DNA of 14,308 nt, taken from Thermococcus sp. (GTDB taxonomy: Archaea > Methanobacteriota_B > Thermococci > Thermococcales > Thermococcaceae). The stretch lies in assembly GCA_021160985.1 (NCBI GenBank), contig JAGHBN010000142.1, positions 1-14,308 of the forward strand, given 5' to 3'. Numbering within the stretch: position 1 is the first letter of the stretch; every line of letters starts with the position of its first letter. Under the pieces are notes generated by a model. That model did no database searches. It was not told the origin of the DNA and was given only the letters and a program-made list of their open reading frames with translations. Both the position numbers and the translations under genes were made by a program. Positions 1 through 6,886 of the stretch are shown in pieces.

Positions 1-416
1 TAAAAGTCGGCTCCCGCGGTTATCGCCTCTTTGCAGTTGTCCTTCATTAGAAACCCGACTGCGTAGTCGGCATAAGCTTTTTTCTGGAACAGCTCAAGGC
101 GTTTTTTGAACGTTTTTGAGTCCATCACCGGCGGCTTTGTGTTGGGCATGTCAAAGACCGCAGTGATTCCCCCGTGAAGGGCCGCCTTTGTCCCGCTCTC
201 AACGGTTTCTTTTCTTCCTTCTTCGAAGTCCCTGAGGTGGACGTGGGTGTCTATGAGACCCGGGAGAACGAGCTCTCTCCTCTTCAGCGTTATCATGACC
301 TCCCCCTTGAGTGTCCCGGGGGAGAGCCTTTTTATCAGGCCGTTCTCAACCCCAATGCTCCCCTCAATGAGATGTCCTTTTAAAACGATTTTTCCTGTTA
401 GAACGAGCTCGTACAT
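1..416 (-). CDS. pyrC: Dihydroorotase, N-terminal part (cut by window edge)
   Basis: Dihydroorotase interconverts carbamoyl-aspartate and dihydroorotate in cytoplasmic pyrimidine biosynthesis. The minus strand is open from an ATG at 416-414 to the window edge, giving 138 residues and no stop. Visible family marks are PGLIDTHVHLRDF at residues 52-64, holding the HxH metal-ligand pair (His58, His60) and the substrate-binding Arg62, and DMPNTKPP at 89-96, the conserved loop with Asn92. The carboxylated lysine and the later metal ligands lie outside the window. A short beta-rich N-terminal segment precedes the barrel, as is usual for amidohydrolases. The start fits a GAGG sequence about 8 nt upstream and a TATA-like box about 35 nt upstream. 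Allantoinase and hydantoinase are relatives, but the HLRDF and MPNTKPP signatures favour dihydroorotase. The gene diverges from the ABC importer genes. Confidence 0.93.
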   Translation of the reverse strand, partial: MYELVLTGKIVLKGHLIEGSIGVENGLIKRLSPGTLKGEVMITLKRRELVLPGLIDTHVHLRDFEEGRKETVESGTKAALHGGITAVFDMPNTKPPVMDSKTFKKRLELFQKKAYADYAVGFLMKDNCKEAITAGADF

Positions 417-445
417 AGCGCCCGCCTCAGCTTGGTGGCGTTGGG

Positions 446-458
446 ATTTAAATTTTTC
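446..458 (-). promoter_or_regulatory. Candidate pyrC promoter (TATA box)
   Basis: Read on the minus strand, an A/T-only box (AAAAATTTAAAT) centres near 452, about 36 nt before the pyrC ATG. That predicts a transcription start near 427 and a leader of about 10 nt containing the GAGG ribosome-binding sequence. This spacing is typical of Thermococcales genes. It is called by pattern only. Confidence 0.5.
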
Positions 459-603
459 TCCCGAGACTTTGGTTTGAGGACTGAAATCCAGCTCTTTCGC
501 TTTTTTGAAGTTTCCTCAAAGTTGAAACAGCTTTGTTTAGGAGTTTCAAAATGTTAGAACGGCCTTTAAGGTTTTAAAACATCACAAATGTCGCATTACC
601 GTA

Positions 604-621
604 ACACTGGTCTATCAGTGT
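604..621. repeat. Inverted repeat ACACTG-N6-CAGTGT
   Basis: Perfect 6-bp arms are separated by 6 nt (604-609 and 616-621), followed at 625-630 by GTTTTT. It could be an operator half-site pair or a small stem-loop. No transcript is known to cross it, so its role is open. Confidence 0.4.
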
Positions 622-684
622 GCTGTTTTTGGATAGCTCTGCCTGTATAACTTCAGACCCTTTGGCACTTTTACAATAACGTAA

Positions 685-697
685 TCCTTAAATAGGC
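685..697 (+). promoter_or_regulatory. Candidate TATA box for the importer gene (alternative 1)
   Basis: TCCTTAAATAGGC has the look of an archaeal TATA box. It would start transcription near 716-718 and leave a leader of about 55 nt that contains the GCCATATATGGC and TGGCAA/TTGCCA palindromes. The competing possibility is that the TATATA inside the palindrome at 727-738 is itself the TATA box, which would give a leader of about 14 nt. Confidence 0.35.
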
Positions 698-726
698 TTT
701 CAATGTATATCTCCATGCCATTATAC

Positions 727-748
727 GCCATATATGGCAACATTGCCA
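727..748. promoter_or_regulatory. Candidate operator: two overlapping palindromes before the binding-protein gene
   Basis: GCCATATATGGC (727-738) is a perfect 12-bp palindrome. It shares TGGC with a second dyad, TGGCAA-CA-TTGCCA (735-748). A further TGCCA lies at 716-720. The block sits 24-45 nt before the ATG of the substrate-binding protein and includes a TATATA core. A repressor bound here would block either the TATA box or early elongation. It does not match the Thermococcales glycolytic motif (TATCAC-N5-GTGATA), so the regulator is unknown. Confidence 0.5.
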
Positions 749-771
749 AAAAGTGAAGGAGGCCGAGATAA

Positions 772-3210
772 ATGAAGAAAAAAACATTGGGGATGTTTGT
801 TGCAGTTTTGTTGTTGTTTAGTTTAACAGCAGCCCCAGTAGCTAAACCAGTTGCCGCTGCAGACGACGATAAGGTCCTGAAGACCGTTATCTATTCATCC
901 CAGGGTGCCATCTTCATGGGCGTCTGGAACCCAAGCTCCAGCGGTTACAGTGACACTTATTCAAGAAGGATTGCAGACCTGGTTTTTGACAGTGGATTCC
1001 CCTACGGCGTTGAGGGTGTTCCGGTTCCCTACCACTGCCATGTTGTTGACTACAAGCAGGATGCAACTGTCCCCGAGGATGCGGTGATATTCAACTCGAC
1101 AACCGACACCTGGGTCGCTGCCCACGCGGGTGAGACCGCCAAGACCTACGCCAGGATTGAGTGTGACAGGCCCTATTTCCACGACGGCCACAAGGTCAGC
1201 GCTGCCGACGTCATGTATAGCCTTGCCTGGAGCTGGGAGTGGACCCACCAGGACGGCGATGACGACCCGTACTACGATGCCAGTGAGGCCGACTGGAGCG
1301 GTGACTACATGGACACGATTCTTGGTATCAAGCTCGTTGAGCAGACCGACGACAGGATGGTCTTCGACGTTTACCACAACTACTACTTCCCGCCGAGCGA
1401 GATAATGACCGCTGCCTACGTTGTCCCGTTCACCGGCACTCCCTGGCAGCTCTTCTACGCTATGAGCGAGCTCGTCGCCCACAACGAGAAGTACTCCTGG
1501 AGTGAGGCTACCGAGACTGTCGAGCAGCTCGACCAGATCAACCCGAACCACGCCCAGGCTATAAAGGAGGAGCTCCTCAAGCTCAAGGACTCAAAGCCGA
1601 TTCCGGAGTTCCTCAAGCCGTACATTGAGGACGAGAACGCTGCTATTGCCGCTTACGACTCCATAGCCAGCTTCATTGACGAGCACCACCATGCCGTCAT
1701 CGGCCAGGGCCCGTACTACGTTGATGAGTACCAGCCGGAGAACCTCTTCGTCAGGCTCAAGAAGTTCGACAAGTGGACCGTCCCGGCCTTTGCCGAGGAC
1801 CCGTACAAGATGGATCCGTACTTTGAGACCATTGAAGTCTACGGTCTCCAGAACGAGGACACTGCAATCCTTGAGGTTGCTAAGGGCACTTACGACATCC
1901 TCTGGTACCCGTTTGCTGCTTACAGGTTCACCGGCCTTAGCCAGGATCAGAAGAACGCGATTGACCTCTACAAGAGTACTGCTGCCTTTGGTGACCTCGT
2001 GTTCAACCCGGTTCACGACCCGGACAACCCGTACGTGATTACCGTTGGTGAGAAGAAGTACTTCAACCCGTTCGCGGTTAGGAAGGTCAGGATGGGTCTC
2101 CAGTACATTGTGAGCAGGGCTTACATTGCCCAGAACATCTTCCAGGGTAGCGCTGGAGCGATGTTCACCCCGTGGACCTCGACCGAGACCGGATACCAGT
2201 ACATACAGTCAGTAGTTGATGCGTTTGGCCTGTCCGAGCAGCCGGACGTTGAGTTTGGAAAGCAGCTTGTGGAGGAGGGCATGCAGGAAGCTGCCCAGGA
2301 GCTTGCCGAGATGGGCTACACGCTTGAGAAGGTCAATGGCCAGTGGTACTTCGAGGGCGAGCCGGTTGAGATCGTTGGTCTCGGCCGTGTCGAGGACGAG
2401 AGGAAAGACGTTGCAATATACTTCGCCCACCAGGTTCTCAAAGACCTCGGCTTCAAGGTCTCCGCTGACATCATCGACAGGAGGACTGCAACCAACATGG
2501 TTTACGTCAGCGACCCCAGCTCCTACGAGTGGAACTTCTACACTGAGGGTTGGGTCTCCTCAACCAACGTGAAGTTCTCAATAAGCAGGATCATCCAGTA
2601 CTACTCGAGCATCTGGTACGCTCCGGGCCTCGTTGGATGGAAGTGGAGCCCGGACAACACGAAGAGGGCTACCCTTGAGGAAGTCCTCAAGTACCTCGGT
2701 GATGGCGACATCCAGGCCGGTCTTGACAGCCTTGGACTTGACTACTACACCACCGTTGACAAGATCCAGCCGCTCCTCAACTGGACTGCTGACGACTTTG
2801 CGCTCGTCATCTACACGGGCGAGAACAAGGGCGTTAAGATGGACACTGAGGACAAGTACTGGGACTTCAACAGGCTCGGTACCGCCATTGGTATCTACGA
2901 GGGCTACAGAGTCTTCCTCTACGAGAACTGGGAGTTCTATGCCGTGAACAAGAGGGTCAAGATTGACGTTGTTGACCCGGTCGCTGGTTTGGCTTCAGAC
3001 TGGGCCATCAGGAGCGCCAAGCCCGCCGCTACCCCGACTCAGACAACAACCACCTCACAGACAACCCAGACCACCACAACTACAACAACCACAACCAGCA
3101 CGACCACCTCCAGCTCGACAACTAGCAGCGAGGAAGGAGGAGGAATCTGCGGTCCAGCAGCTCTCGTCGGACTGGCCATAATTCCGCTCCTCCTCAGGAG
3201 GAGGCGCTGA
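772..3210 (+). CDS. ABC transporter substrate-binding protein, Dpp/Opp family, CGP-CTERM anchored
   Basis: This extracellular receptor delivers its ligand to the permeases encoded downstream. The 812-residue protein opens with a signal peptide (KKK, hydrophobic core 6-21, likely cleavage near Ala30). The body resembles the SBP_bac_5 fold, for example the HDGHKVSAADVMYSL stretch near residue 135. A Thr-rich spacer runs from about 754 to 789, probably glycosylated. The end reads ICGPAALVGLAIIPLLLRRRR, a CGP-CTERM sorting signal with Cys793. That signal suggests processing and lipid anchoring on the outside of the membrane rather than an N-terminal lipobox. Typical DppA proteins are about 530 residues, so this one is much larger. 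The start is supported by GGAGG at 758-762, 9 nt before the ATG. The ligand may be peptide, but archaeal cellobiose and oligosaccharide receptors share the family, so substrate is unassigned. Confidence 0.92.
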   Translation: MKKKTLGMFVAVLLLFSLTAAPVAKPVAAADDDKVLKTVIYSSQGAIFMGVWNPSSSGYSDTYSRRIADLVFDSGFPYGVEGVPVPYHCHVVDYKQDATVPEDAVIFNSTTDTWVAAHAGETAKTYARIECDRPYFHDGHKVSAADVMYSLAWSWEWTHQDGDDDPYYDASEADWSGDYMDTILGIKLVEQTDDRMVFDVYHNYYFPPSEIMTAAYVVPFTGTPWQLFYAMSELVAHNEKYSWSEATETVEQLDQINPNHAQAIKEELLKLKDSKPIPEFLKPYIEDENAAIAAYDSIASFIDEHHHAVIGQGPYYVDEYQPENLFVRLKKFDKWTVPAFAEDPYKMDPYFETIEVYGLQNEDTAILEVAKGTYDILWYPFAAYRFTGLSQDQKNAIDLYKSTAAFGDLVFNPVHDPDNPYVITVGEKKYFNPFAVRKVRMGLQYIVSRAYIAQNIFQGSAGAMFTPWTSTETGYQYIQSVVDAFGLSEQPDVEFGKQLVEEGMQEAAQELAEMGYTLEKVNGQWYFEGEPVEIVGLGRVEDERKDVAIYFAHQVLKDLGFKVSADIIDRRTATNMVYVSDPSSYEWNFYTEGWVSSTNVKFSISRIIQYYSSIWYAPGLVGWKWSPDNTKRATLEEVLKYLGDGDIQAGLDSLGLDYYTTVDKIQPLLNWTADDFALVIYTGENKGVKMDTEDKYWDFNRLGTAIGIYEGYRVFLYENWEFYAVNKRVKIDVVDPVAGLASDWAIRSAKPAATPTQTTTTSQTTQTTTTTTTTTSTTTSSSTTSSEEGGGICGPAALVGLAIIPLLLRRRR

Positions 3211-3211
3211 A

Positions 3212-3245
3212 CTTTCCTTTCTTTTTAACTCTTTACTCTTCTTTA
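3212..3245 (+). terminator. Pyrimidine/T-rich terminator after the binding-protein gene
   Basis: Directly after the TGA, the sequence is a run of T-rich clusters (CTTTCCTTTCTTTTTAACTC and onward). Archaeal RNA polymerase terminates at such T tracts without needing a hairpin. It would separate the binding-protein message from the permease message, wholly or partly. Confidence 0.55.
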
Positions 3246-3274
3246 GATATTTTAGTTTCGAATGATAAGTTATT

Positions 3275-3296
3275 ATTTCAGAACCTTTTCTGAAAT
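3275..3296 (+). repeat. 9-bp perfect inverted repeat (hairpin) in the receptor/permease gap
   Basis: ATTTCAGAA (3275-3283) and TTCTGAAAT (3288-3296) are exact reverse complements around a CCTT loop. The hairpin lies 65 nt after the binding-protein stop codon and about 32 nt before the TATA-like box of the permease operon. It may protect the 3' end of the binding-protein transcript, damp read-through, or serve as an operator for the second promoter. Confidence 0.6.
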
Positions 3297-3326
3297 GTCC
3301 AGAACTGTTCATCGATGGCATCCATA

Positions 3327-3337
3327 AAGTATTTAAG
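3327..3337 (+). promoter_or_regulatory. Candidate promoter of the permease/ATPase genes
   Basis: AAAGTATTTAAGG has a TATA-like core preceded by A-rich bases. It lies about 80 nt before the permease ATG and predicts a start near 3358. With the T-rich terminator upstream, it suggests that the permease and ATPase genes can be transcribed apart from the binding-protein gene. Confidence 0.45.
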
Positions 3338-3414
3338 GCAAGTTTTACAAAGCGGAAAAAGACAATGACTAAAAATGAGTCCTGAGGGGCAATAAGTGTG
3401 AAGGAGGGAATTTG

Positions 3415-4464
3415 ATGGGGTTTGGTAGATACTTGGTCATCAGGATTCTAAACGCGCTGGTCGTGTTGACTTTAGTTACGTTAGTTATGTCCGCCCTCTT
3501 TGTTAAAGTGGCGGAAAAGGACCTGGAAAACACCATAATTCAGCAGGTGAATGCAGAGTTTCAGGCCCTCCAGCAGAAGGGTAGAATCCCCGATGATCCC
3601 GACGCATGGAGGGCATCGAGAATAGAGTATTACAGGGGACAGTACCATCTTGACAAGCCGTACTGGTGGAGGGTTCAGTATTACTTCAAACGTACCCTCA
3701 CGTTTGACTTTGGAAAGACCAAGACCCCCGTTTTTGGTTCTGAGAGAGATGTCACGGCCATATTGAAGACGGCAATACCGCGTACTATACAGCTCTTCAC
3801 GACGGCTCAGGTGATAATAATCTTCCTGGGTATCCTCCTCGGTGTAAAAGCGGCTCAAAAGGTGGGAAGTCTCTACGACAGGACGCTTTCAGTCCTCGCA
3901 CTGATCATGAGCAGTATACCAATGTGGTGGTTTGGAATGATCATGCTACTAATATTCTCGTTCAAGCTTGGCTGGTTCCCCTCCAGGTCGATCCCGGATC
4001 CGAACCTCACCGGGTGGGACCACATCGTTGATATTCTCAGGCGTATGGCCCTCCCAGTGGCCACAATAGTGATAGTCTCATTTGGAGCATGGGCATGGGT
4101 TATCAGGAACATCATGATAGGCACAATGCAGGAGGACTTTATCATGGCCGCTAGGGCCAAGGGCGTGCCGGAGAGAAAGGTTATATACGGTCACGCTCTT
4201 AGAGCTGCAGCGCCTCCGGTTGTTACCATGATCATCTTCAGCCTCCTTGGCTCCCTTGGGGGGGCTATAATTACCGAGAGCGTCTTCACATGGCCTGGGA
4301 TGGGGAGGGTGTACTGGATTGCCCTGGAAGGTAACGAGACCAACCTCATCATGGGGCTGACCTTCGTCAACGTCCTCCTGTACCTCATGGCAGTTATCCT
4401 TGCGGATGTAACCTATGGGTTCCTCGATCCGAGGGTCAAAGTTGGTGCTTCAGAAAACGTCTGA
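3415..4464 (+). CDS. ABC transporter permease, DppB/OppB type
   Basis: This is one of two membrane subunits forming the translocation pore of the Dpp/Opp-type importer. The 349-residue protein starts with TM1 (about residues 6-29), then an external stretch with the family pattern DKPYWWRVQYYFKR, then about five further membrane segments from residue 115 on. The cytoplasmic EAA coupling loop, EDFIMAARAKGVPERKVIYGHALR, begins at Glu240 and contacts an ATPase. The motif ESVFTWPGMGR near 287-297 is also typical of DppB. I chose ATG 3415, 7 nt after GGAGG (3403-3407); an in-frame TTG at 3412 lies too close to that site. The gene ends 11 nt before the next permease ATG, with the stop codon embedded in the next ribosome-binding site. 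Substrate is uncertain between peptide and oligosaccharide. Confidence 0.92.
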   Translation: MGFGRYLVIRILNALVVLTLVTLVMSALFVKVAEKDLENTIIQQVNAEFQALQQKGRIPDDPDAWRASRIEYYRGQYHLDKPYWWRVQYYFKRTLTFDFGKTKTPVFGSERDVTAILKTAIPRTIQLFTTAQVIIIFLGILLGVKAAQKVGSLYDRTLSVLALIMSSIPMWWFGMIMLLIFSFKLGWFPSRSIPDPNLTGWDHIVDILRRMALPVATIVIVSFGAWAWVIRNIMIGTMQEDFIMAARAKGVPERKVIYGHALRAAAPPVVTMIIFSLLGSLGGAIITESVFTWPGMGRVYWIALEGNETNLIMGLTFVNVLLYLMAVILADVTYGFLDPRVKVGASENV

Positions 4465-4475
4465 GGTGATTGACG

Positions 4476-5906
4476 ATGCGTTGGGTTGATTTCAAAGAGT
4501 CCCTCTCCGAATTTTGGAGCGAGTTTAGGAGGCAGAAATCCGGAATGCTTGGATTGGTTTTACTATTCCTGTTCATATTCACCGCAGTAGCGGCTCCTTT
4601 ACTAACGTCTCCAGATATCCCGGATAAATGGCAGAACTTCTGGGTCGACAATCCAAAGAACGTGCCCCCCACCTGGATTAACGCGTTCTCAAGTGAGGAG
4701 AAGGCCCCCCACTTGGTTATCGAGGGCGAGGAGCTCCAGCGGCTGATCACACGTGAGGATTCAAGGTATGTCATTGAGGTGACGTACAACAACGAGTACG
4801 ATATTCCCCCGCAGGACATCGTGATAAAGGACGTCGTTGGTAACGCGTCTTCCTCCGGAGTCAGGAGAAAGCCGGCTATGACCGTTATAGTGGAAAGGCC
4901 GGACGGTAGGGAGGTAACCCTCCTGAAAAATTACAAGTTCTCCGGTGAGGCTGTCATTCAGCTTGGAAGTCATCCACAGGTCAGGGATGCTCTAATACAG
5001 TGGCTGAAAGAGGAGGGCGTCCCCATTGATCCAACCGAGGAGTTCCAGTTGAAGACTCTTATGGATGCCACAAAGGTGCTCTTCGGAAAAGTTTCAGATG
5101 ACATCCTCACTAACCCTCAGCCCCTCAAGGGAGAGTATAAGTTCAAGATAATCTTTGAGACCCCAGCCGGAACCTCCGTCTCATTTGACCACGCAAAAGT
5201 TATATTTACCGGAAGAACCTACGGGTGGCTGGGCACTGACTTCAAGGGCAGAGACCTGATCGCAGGCATTATCTGGGGTTCCAGAGTTTCTCTGGTTATT
5301 GGTGTTTCAGTTGCCGTTTTCAGTGTTATCATTGGAATATTCTATGGTGTTACCAGTGCGTACCTTGGCGGTTGGAGTGACGAGATGATGATGAGGTTCC
5401 AGGAGTTCATGGCGTCAATCCCGAGCCTGCCGATACTCATCCTCATGGGTACGTACTTTGGCGGCCACATAAAGCTCTGGCAGATCGTGGTGCTCTTGGT
5501 AATCTTCGGATGGGTAGGTATAGCGAGGGTTGCCAGGAGTATGGCACTTCAGATCAAAGAGCAAACATACATCGAAGCGGCGAGAGTCCTGGGTGCAGGC
5601 ACCGGCAGGATAATCTTCAAGCACATGGTACCTCAGCTCCTTCCGTACGCGTTCGCCCAGATGGCACTCAGTGTTCCAGGTGCTGTGCTTTCGGAAGCTT
5701 CGTTGAGCTATCTGGGTCTTGGTGACCCGACTGCCGTTACGTGGGGACAGATACTTCACGATGCCCAGAAGGCAGGTGCTGCAGTGAACGGATACTGGTG
5801 GTGGGTCATCCCGCCTGGACTTGCAATAGCCCTTGTCGGGTTAACGTTCGTGCTTATCGGTACCGCTCTCGACAGAGTGCTTAACCCGAGATTGAGGGGA
5901 CTGTGA
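4476..5906 (+). CDS. ABC transporter permease, DppC/OppC type, with large external insertion
   Basis: This is the second pore subunit of the importer. Residues 1-43 contain the cytoplasmic FRRQKSG segment and TM1. Residues from about 44 to 250 form a polar, apparently mixed alpha/beta external domain with no long hydrophobic runs. The usual GTDFKGRD motif then appears near 252-259, followed by about five TM segments. The EAA loop EAARVLGAGTGRIIFKHMVP lies near 367-386, and the C-terminal LSYLGLGDP and LNPRLRGL motifs are present. DppC proteins are usually about 300 residues; this one is 476, and nearly all the excess is between TM1 and the core. ATG 4476 is preferred over the in-frame TTG at 4470 because GAGGTGAT precedes it at 4463-4470. 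Its stop is 11 nt before the ATPase ATG. Confidence 0.92.
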   Translation: MRWVDFKESLSEFWSEFRRQKSGMLGLVLLFLFIFTAVAAPLLTSPDIPDKWQNFWVDNPKNVPPTWINAFSSEEKAPHLVIEGEELQRLITREDSRYVIEVTYNNEYDIPPQDIVIKDVVGNASSSGVRRKPAMTVIVERPDGREVTLLKNYKFSGEAVIQLGSHPQVRDALIQWLKEEGVPIDPTEEFQLKTLMDATKVLFGKVSDDILTNPQPLKGEYKFKIIFETPAGTSVSFDHAKVIFTGRTYGWLGTDFKGRDLIAGIIWGSRVSLVIGVSVAVFSVIIGIFYGVTSAYLGGWSDEMMMRFQEFMASIPSLPILILMGTYFGGHIKLWQIVVLLVIFGWVGIARVARSMALQIKEQTYIEAARVLGAGTGRIIFKHMVPQLLPYAFAQMALSVPGAVLSEASLSYLGLGDPTAVTWGQILHDAQKAGAAVNGYWWWVIPPGLAIALVGLTFVLIGTALDRVLNPRLRGL

Positions 5907-5916
5907 GGTGGTAAAA

Positions 5917-6876
5917 ATGGCAAAACCCGTCCTCGAGGTTCGCAATCTTAAGATGTACTACTTCACCACTAGGAACGTAGTAAGGGCAGTTGACGATGTT
6001 AGCTTTGAGTTAAAGAAAGGCGAAGTCCTGGGACTTGCCGGTGAGAGCGGATGCGGCAAGTCCTCTCTTGGTTTTACTTTGATGGGAATGCCGACTCCGC
6101 CCGGAAAGATCGTTAGCGGCAGCATAAAAATTGAGGGCAGAGAAATTGTTGGGCTTCCGGAAAATGTGCTCAGGAAGGAAATACGCTGGCAGAGGATATC
6201 CATGATATTCCAGGGTGCAATGAATGCTCTCAACCCTGTCTATACTGTGGGCTACCAAATGATAGAACCGCTGATATACCACAAGGGGATGAATAAAGAT
6301 GAGGCAATCGACAGGGCCCAGAAATATCTTGAACTCGTTGGTCTGGATCCCGAGATCGTCTACCGCTACCCGCATGAGCTCTCAGGTGGTATGAAACAGC
6401 GTGTTATCATTGCAACAGCGTTACTCATGGAGCCAAGCGTTGTCATAGCCGATGAGCCAACAACGGCCCTCGATGTTGTTGTTCAGGCTCAGATCATCAA
6501 CCTCATGAAGCGTCTCAAGAAGGAGCTGGGACTCTCTATGATATTCATCACCCACGACCTCAGCATCCTCGCCGAGATCAGCGATAGGATAGCCATCATG
6601 TACGCAGGTAAGATCGTCGAGATAGGTGACAGCGAGAAGGTCTACTACGAGCCGGCTCACCCGTACACCCAGAAGCTCCTTGCCGCAATACCGAGACTGC
6701 ACGAGGACGTTGAAAGGCTCGAGTTCATTCCTGGGCAGCCCCCCAACCTCGCTGATCCTCCCAAGGGATGCCGCTTCCACCCGAGGTGTCCGTACGTCAT
6801 GCAGGTTTGTAAGGAGCAGGTGCCAGAGTTGAGGGAAGTTGATAAGGATCACTACGCTGCATGCTGGTTGCTGTGA
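5917..6876 (+). CDS. ABC transporter ATP-binding protein, DppD/OppD type
   Basis: This cytoplasmic ATPase is one half of the nucleotide-binding dimer that powers the importer. In the 319-residue protein, Walker A is GESGCGKSS (42-50), the ABC signature LSGGMKQR (155-162), Walker B VVIADEP (175-181), and the switch histidine is His213 in ITHD; the Q-loop reads FQGAMNALNP. All catalytic residues are intact. The C-terminal oligopeptide-transporter extension (GCRFHPRCPY) holds four cysteines, Cys285, Cys291, Cys298 and Cys316. Some Dpp/Opp ATPases are reported to bind an iron-sulfur cluster in this region, so a [4Fe-4S] site is possible here. ATG 5917 is preferred over the GTG at 5908, which is part of the ribosome-binding sequence GAGGTGG (5905-5911). 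Confidence 0.94.
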   Translation: MAKPVLEVRNLKMYYFTTRNVVRAVDDVSFELKKGEVLGLAGESGCGKSSLGFTLMGMPTPPGKIVSGSIKIEGREIVGLPENVLRKEIRWQRISMIFQGAMNALNPVYTVGYQMIEPLIYHKGMNKDEAIDRAQKYLELVGLDPEIVYRYPHELSGGMKQRVIIATALLMEPSVVIADEPTTALDVVVQAQIINLMKRLKKELGLSMIFITHDLSILAEISDRIAIMYAGKIVEIGDSEKVYYEPAHPYTQKLLAAIPRLHEDVERLEFIPGQPPNLADPPKGCRFHPRCPYVMQVCKEQVPELREVDKDHYAACWLL

Positions 6877-6886
6877 GGTGTGAGAT

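Larger units (their letters stand above)
417..771. other. 355-bp divergent intergenic region, pyrC / binding-protein gene
   Basis: No convincing gene is seen here. The region is A/T-richer than the flanking genes. It holds the pyrC TATA box (446-458), a 10-bp palindrome GTTTTAAAAC (571-580) next to the TATA-like CCTTTAAGG (563-571), an inverted repeat ACACTG/CAGTGT (604-621), a TATA-like CTTAAATAGG (688-697), and a cluster of GCCA/TGGC repeats (716-748) that includes two overlapping palindromes. A strong GGAGG ribosome-binding site follows at 758-762. The length and the number of symmetrical elements suggest a regulated promoter for the downstream importer gene. Confidence 0.6.

Noticed and set aside
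174..477. Two short plus-strand open frames over the 5' part of pyrC
   Set aside because: They are shadows of the dihydroorotase frame on the other strand.
510..546. GTTTC...GAAAC and a further GTTTC, resembling ends of a Thermococcales CRISPR repeat
   Set aside because: Only short fragments are present, with no repeated unit and no spacer periodicity.
961..1551. 196-codon open frame on the minus strand inside the receptor gene
   Set aside because: It lies antisense to a clear SBP coding region, is rich in Val/Leu/Gly as expected of a codon-bias shadow, and has no recognisable motif or promoter.
3031..3123. ACA/ACC-rich tandem-like tract resembling a microsatellite
   Set aside because: It is in frame and encodes the Thr/Ser-rich spacer of the receptor, a standard feature of such surface proteins.
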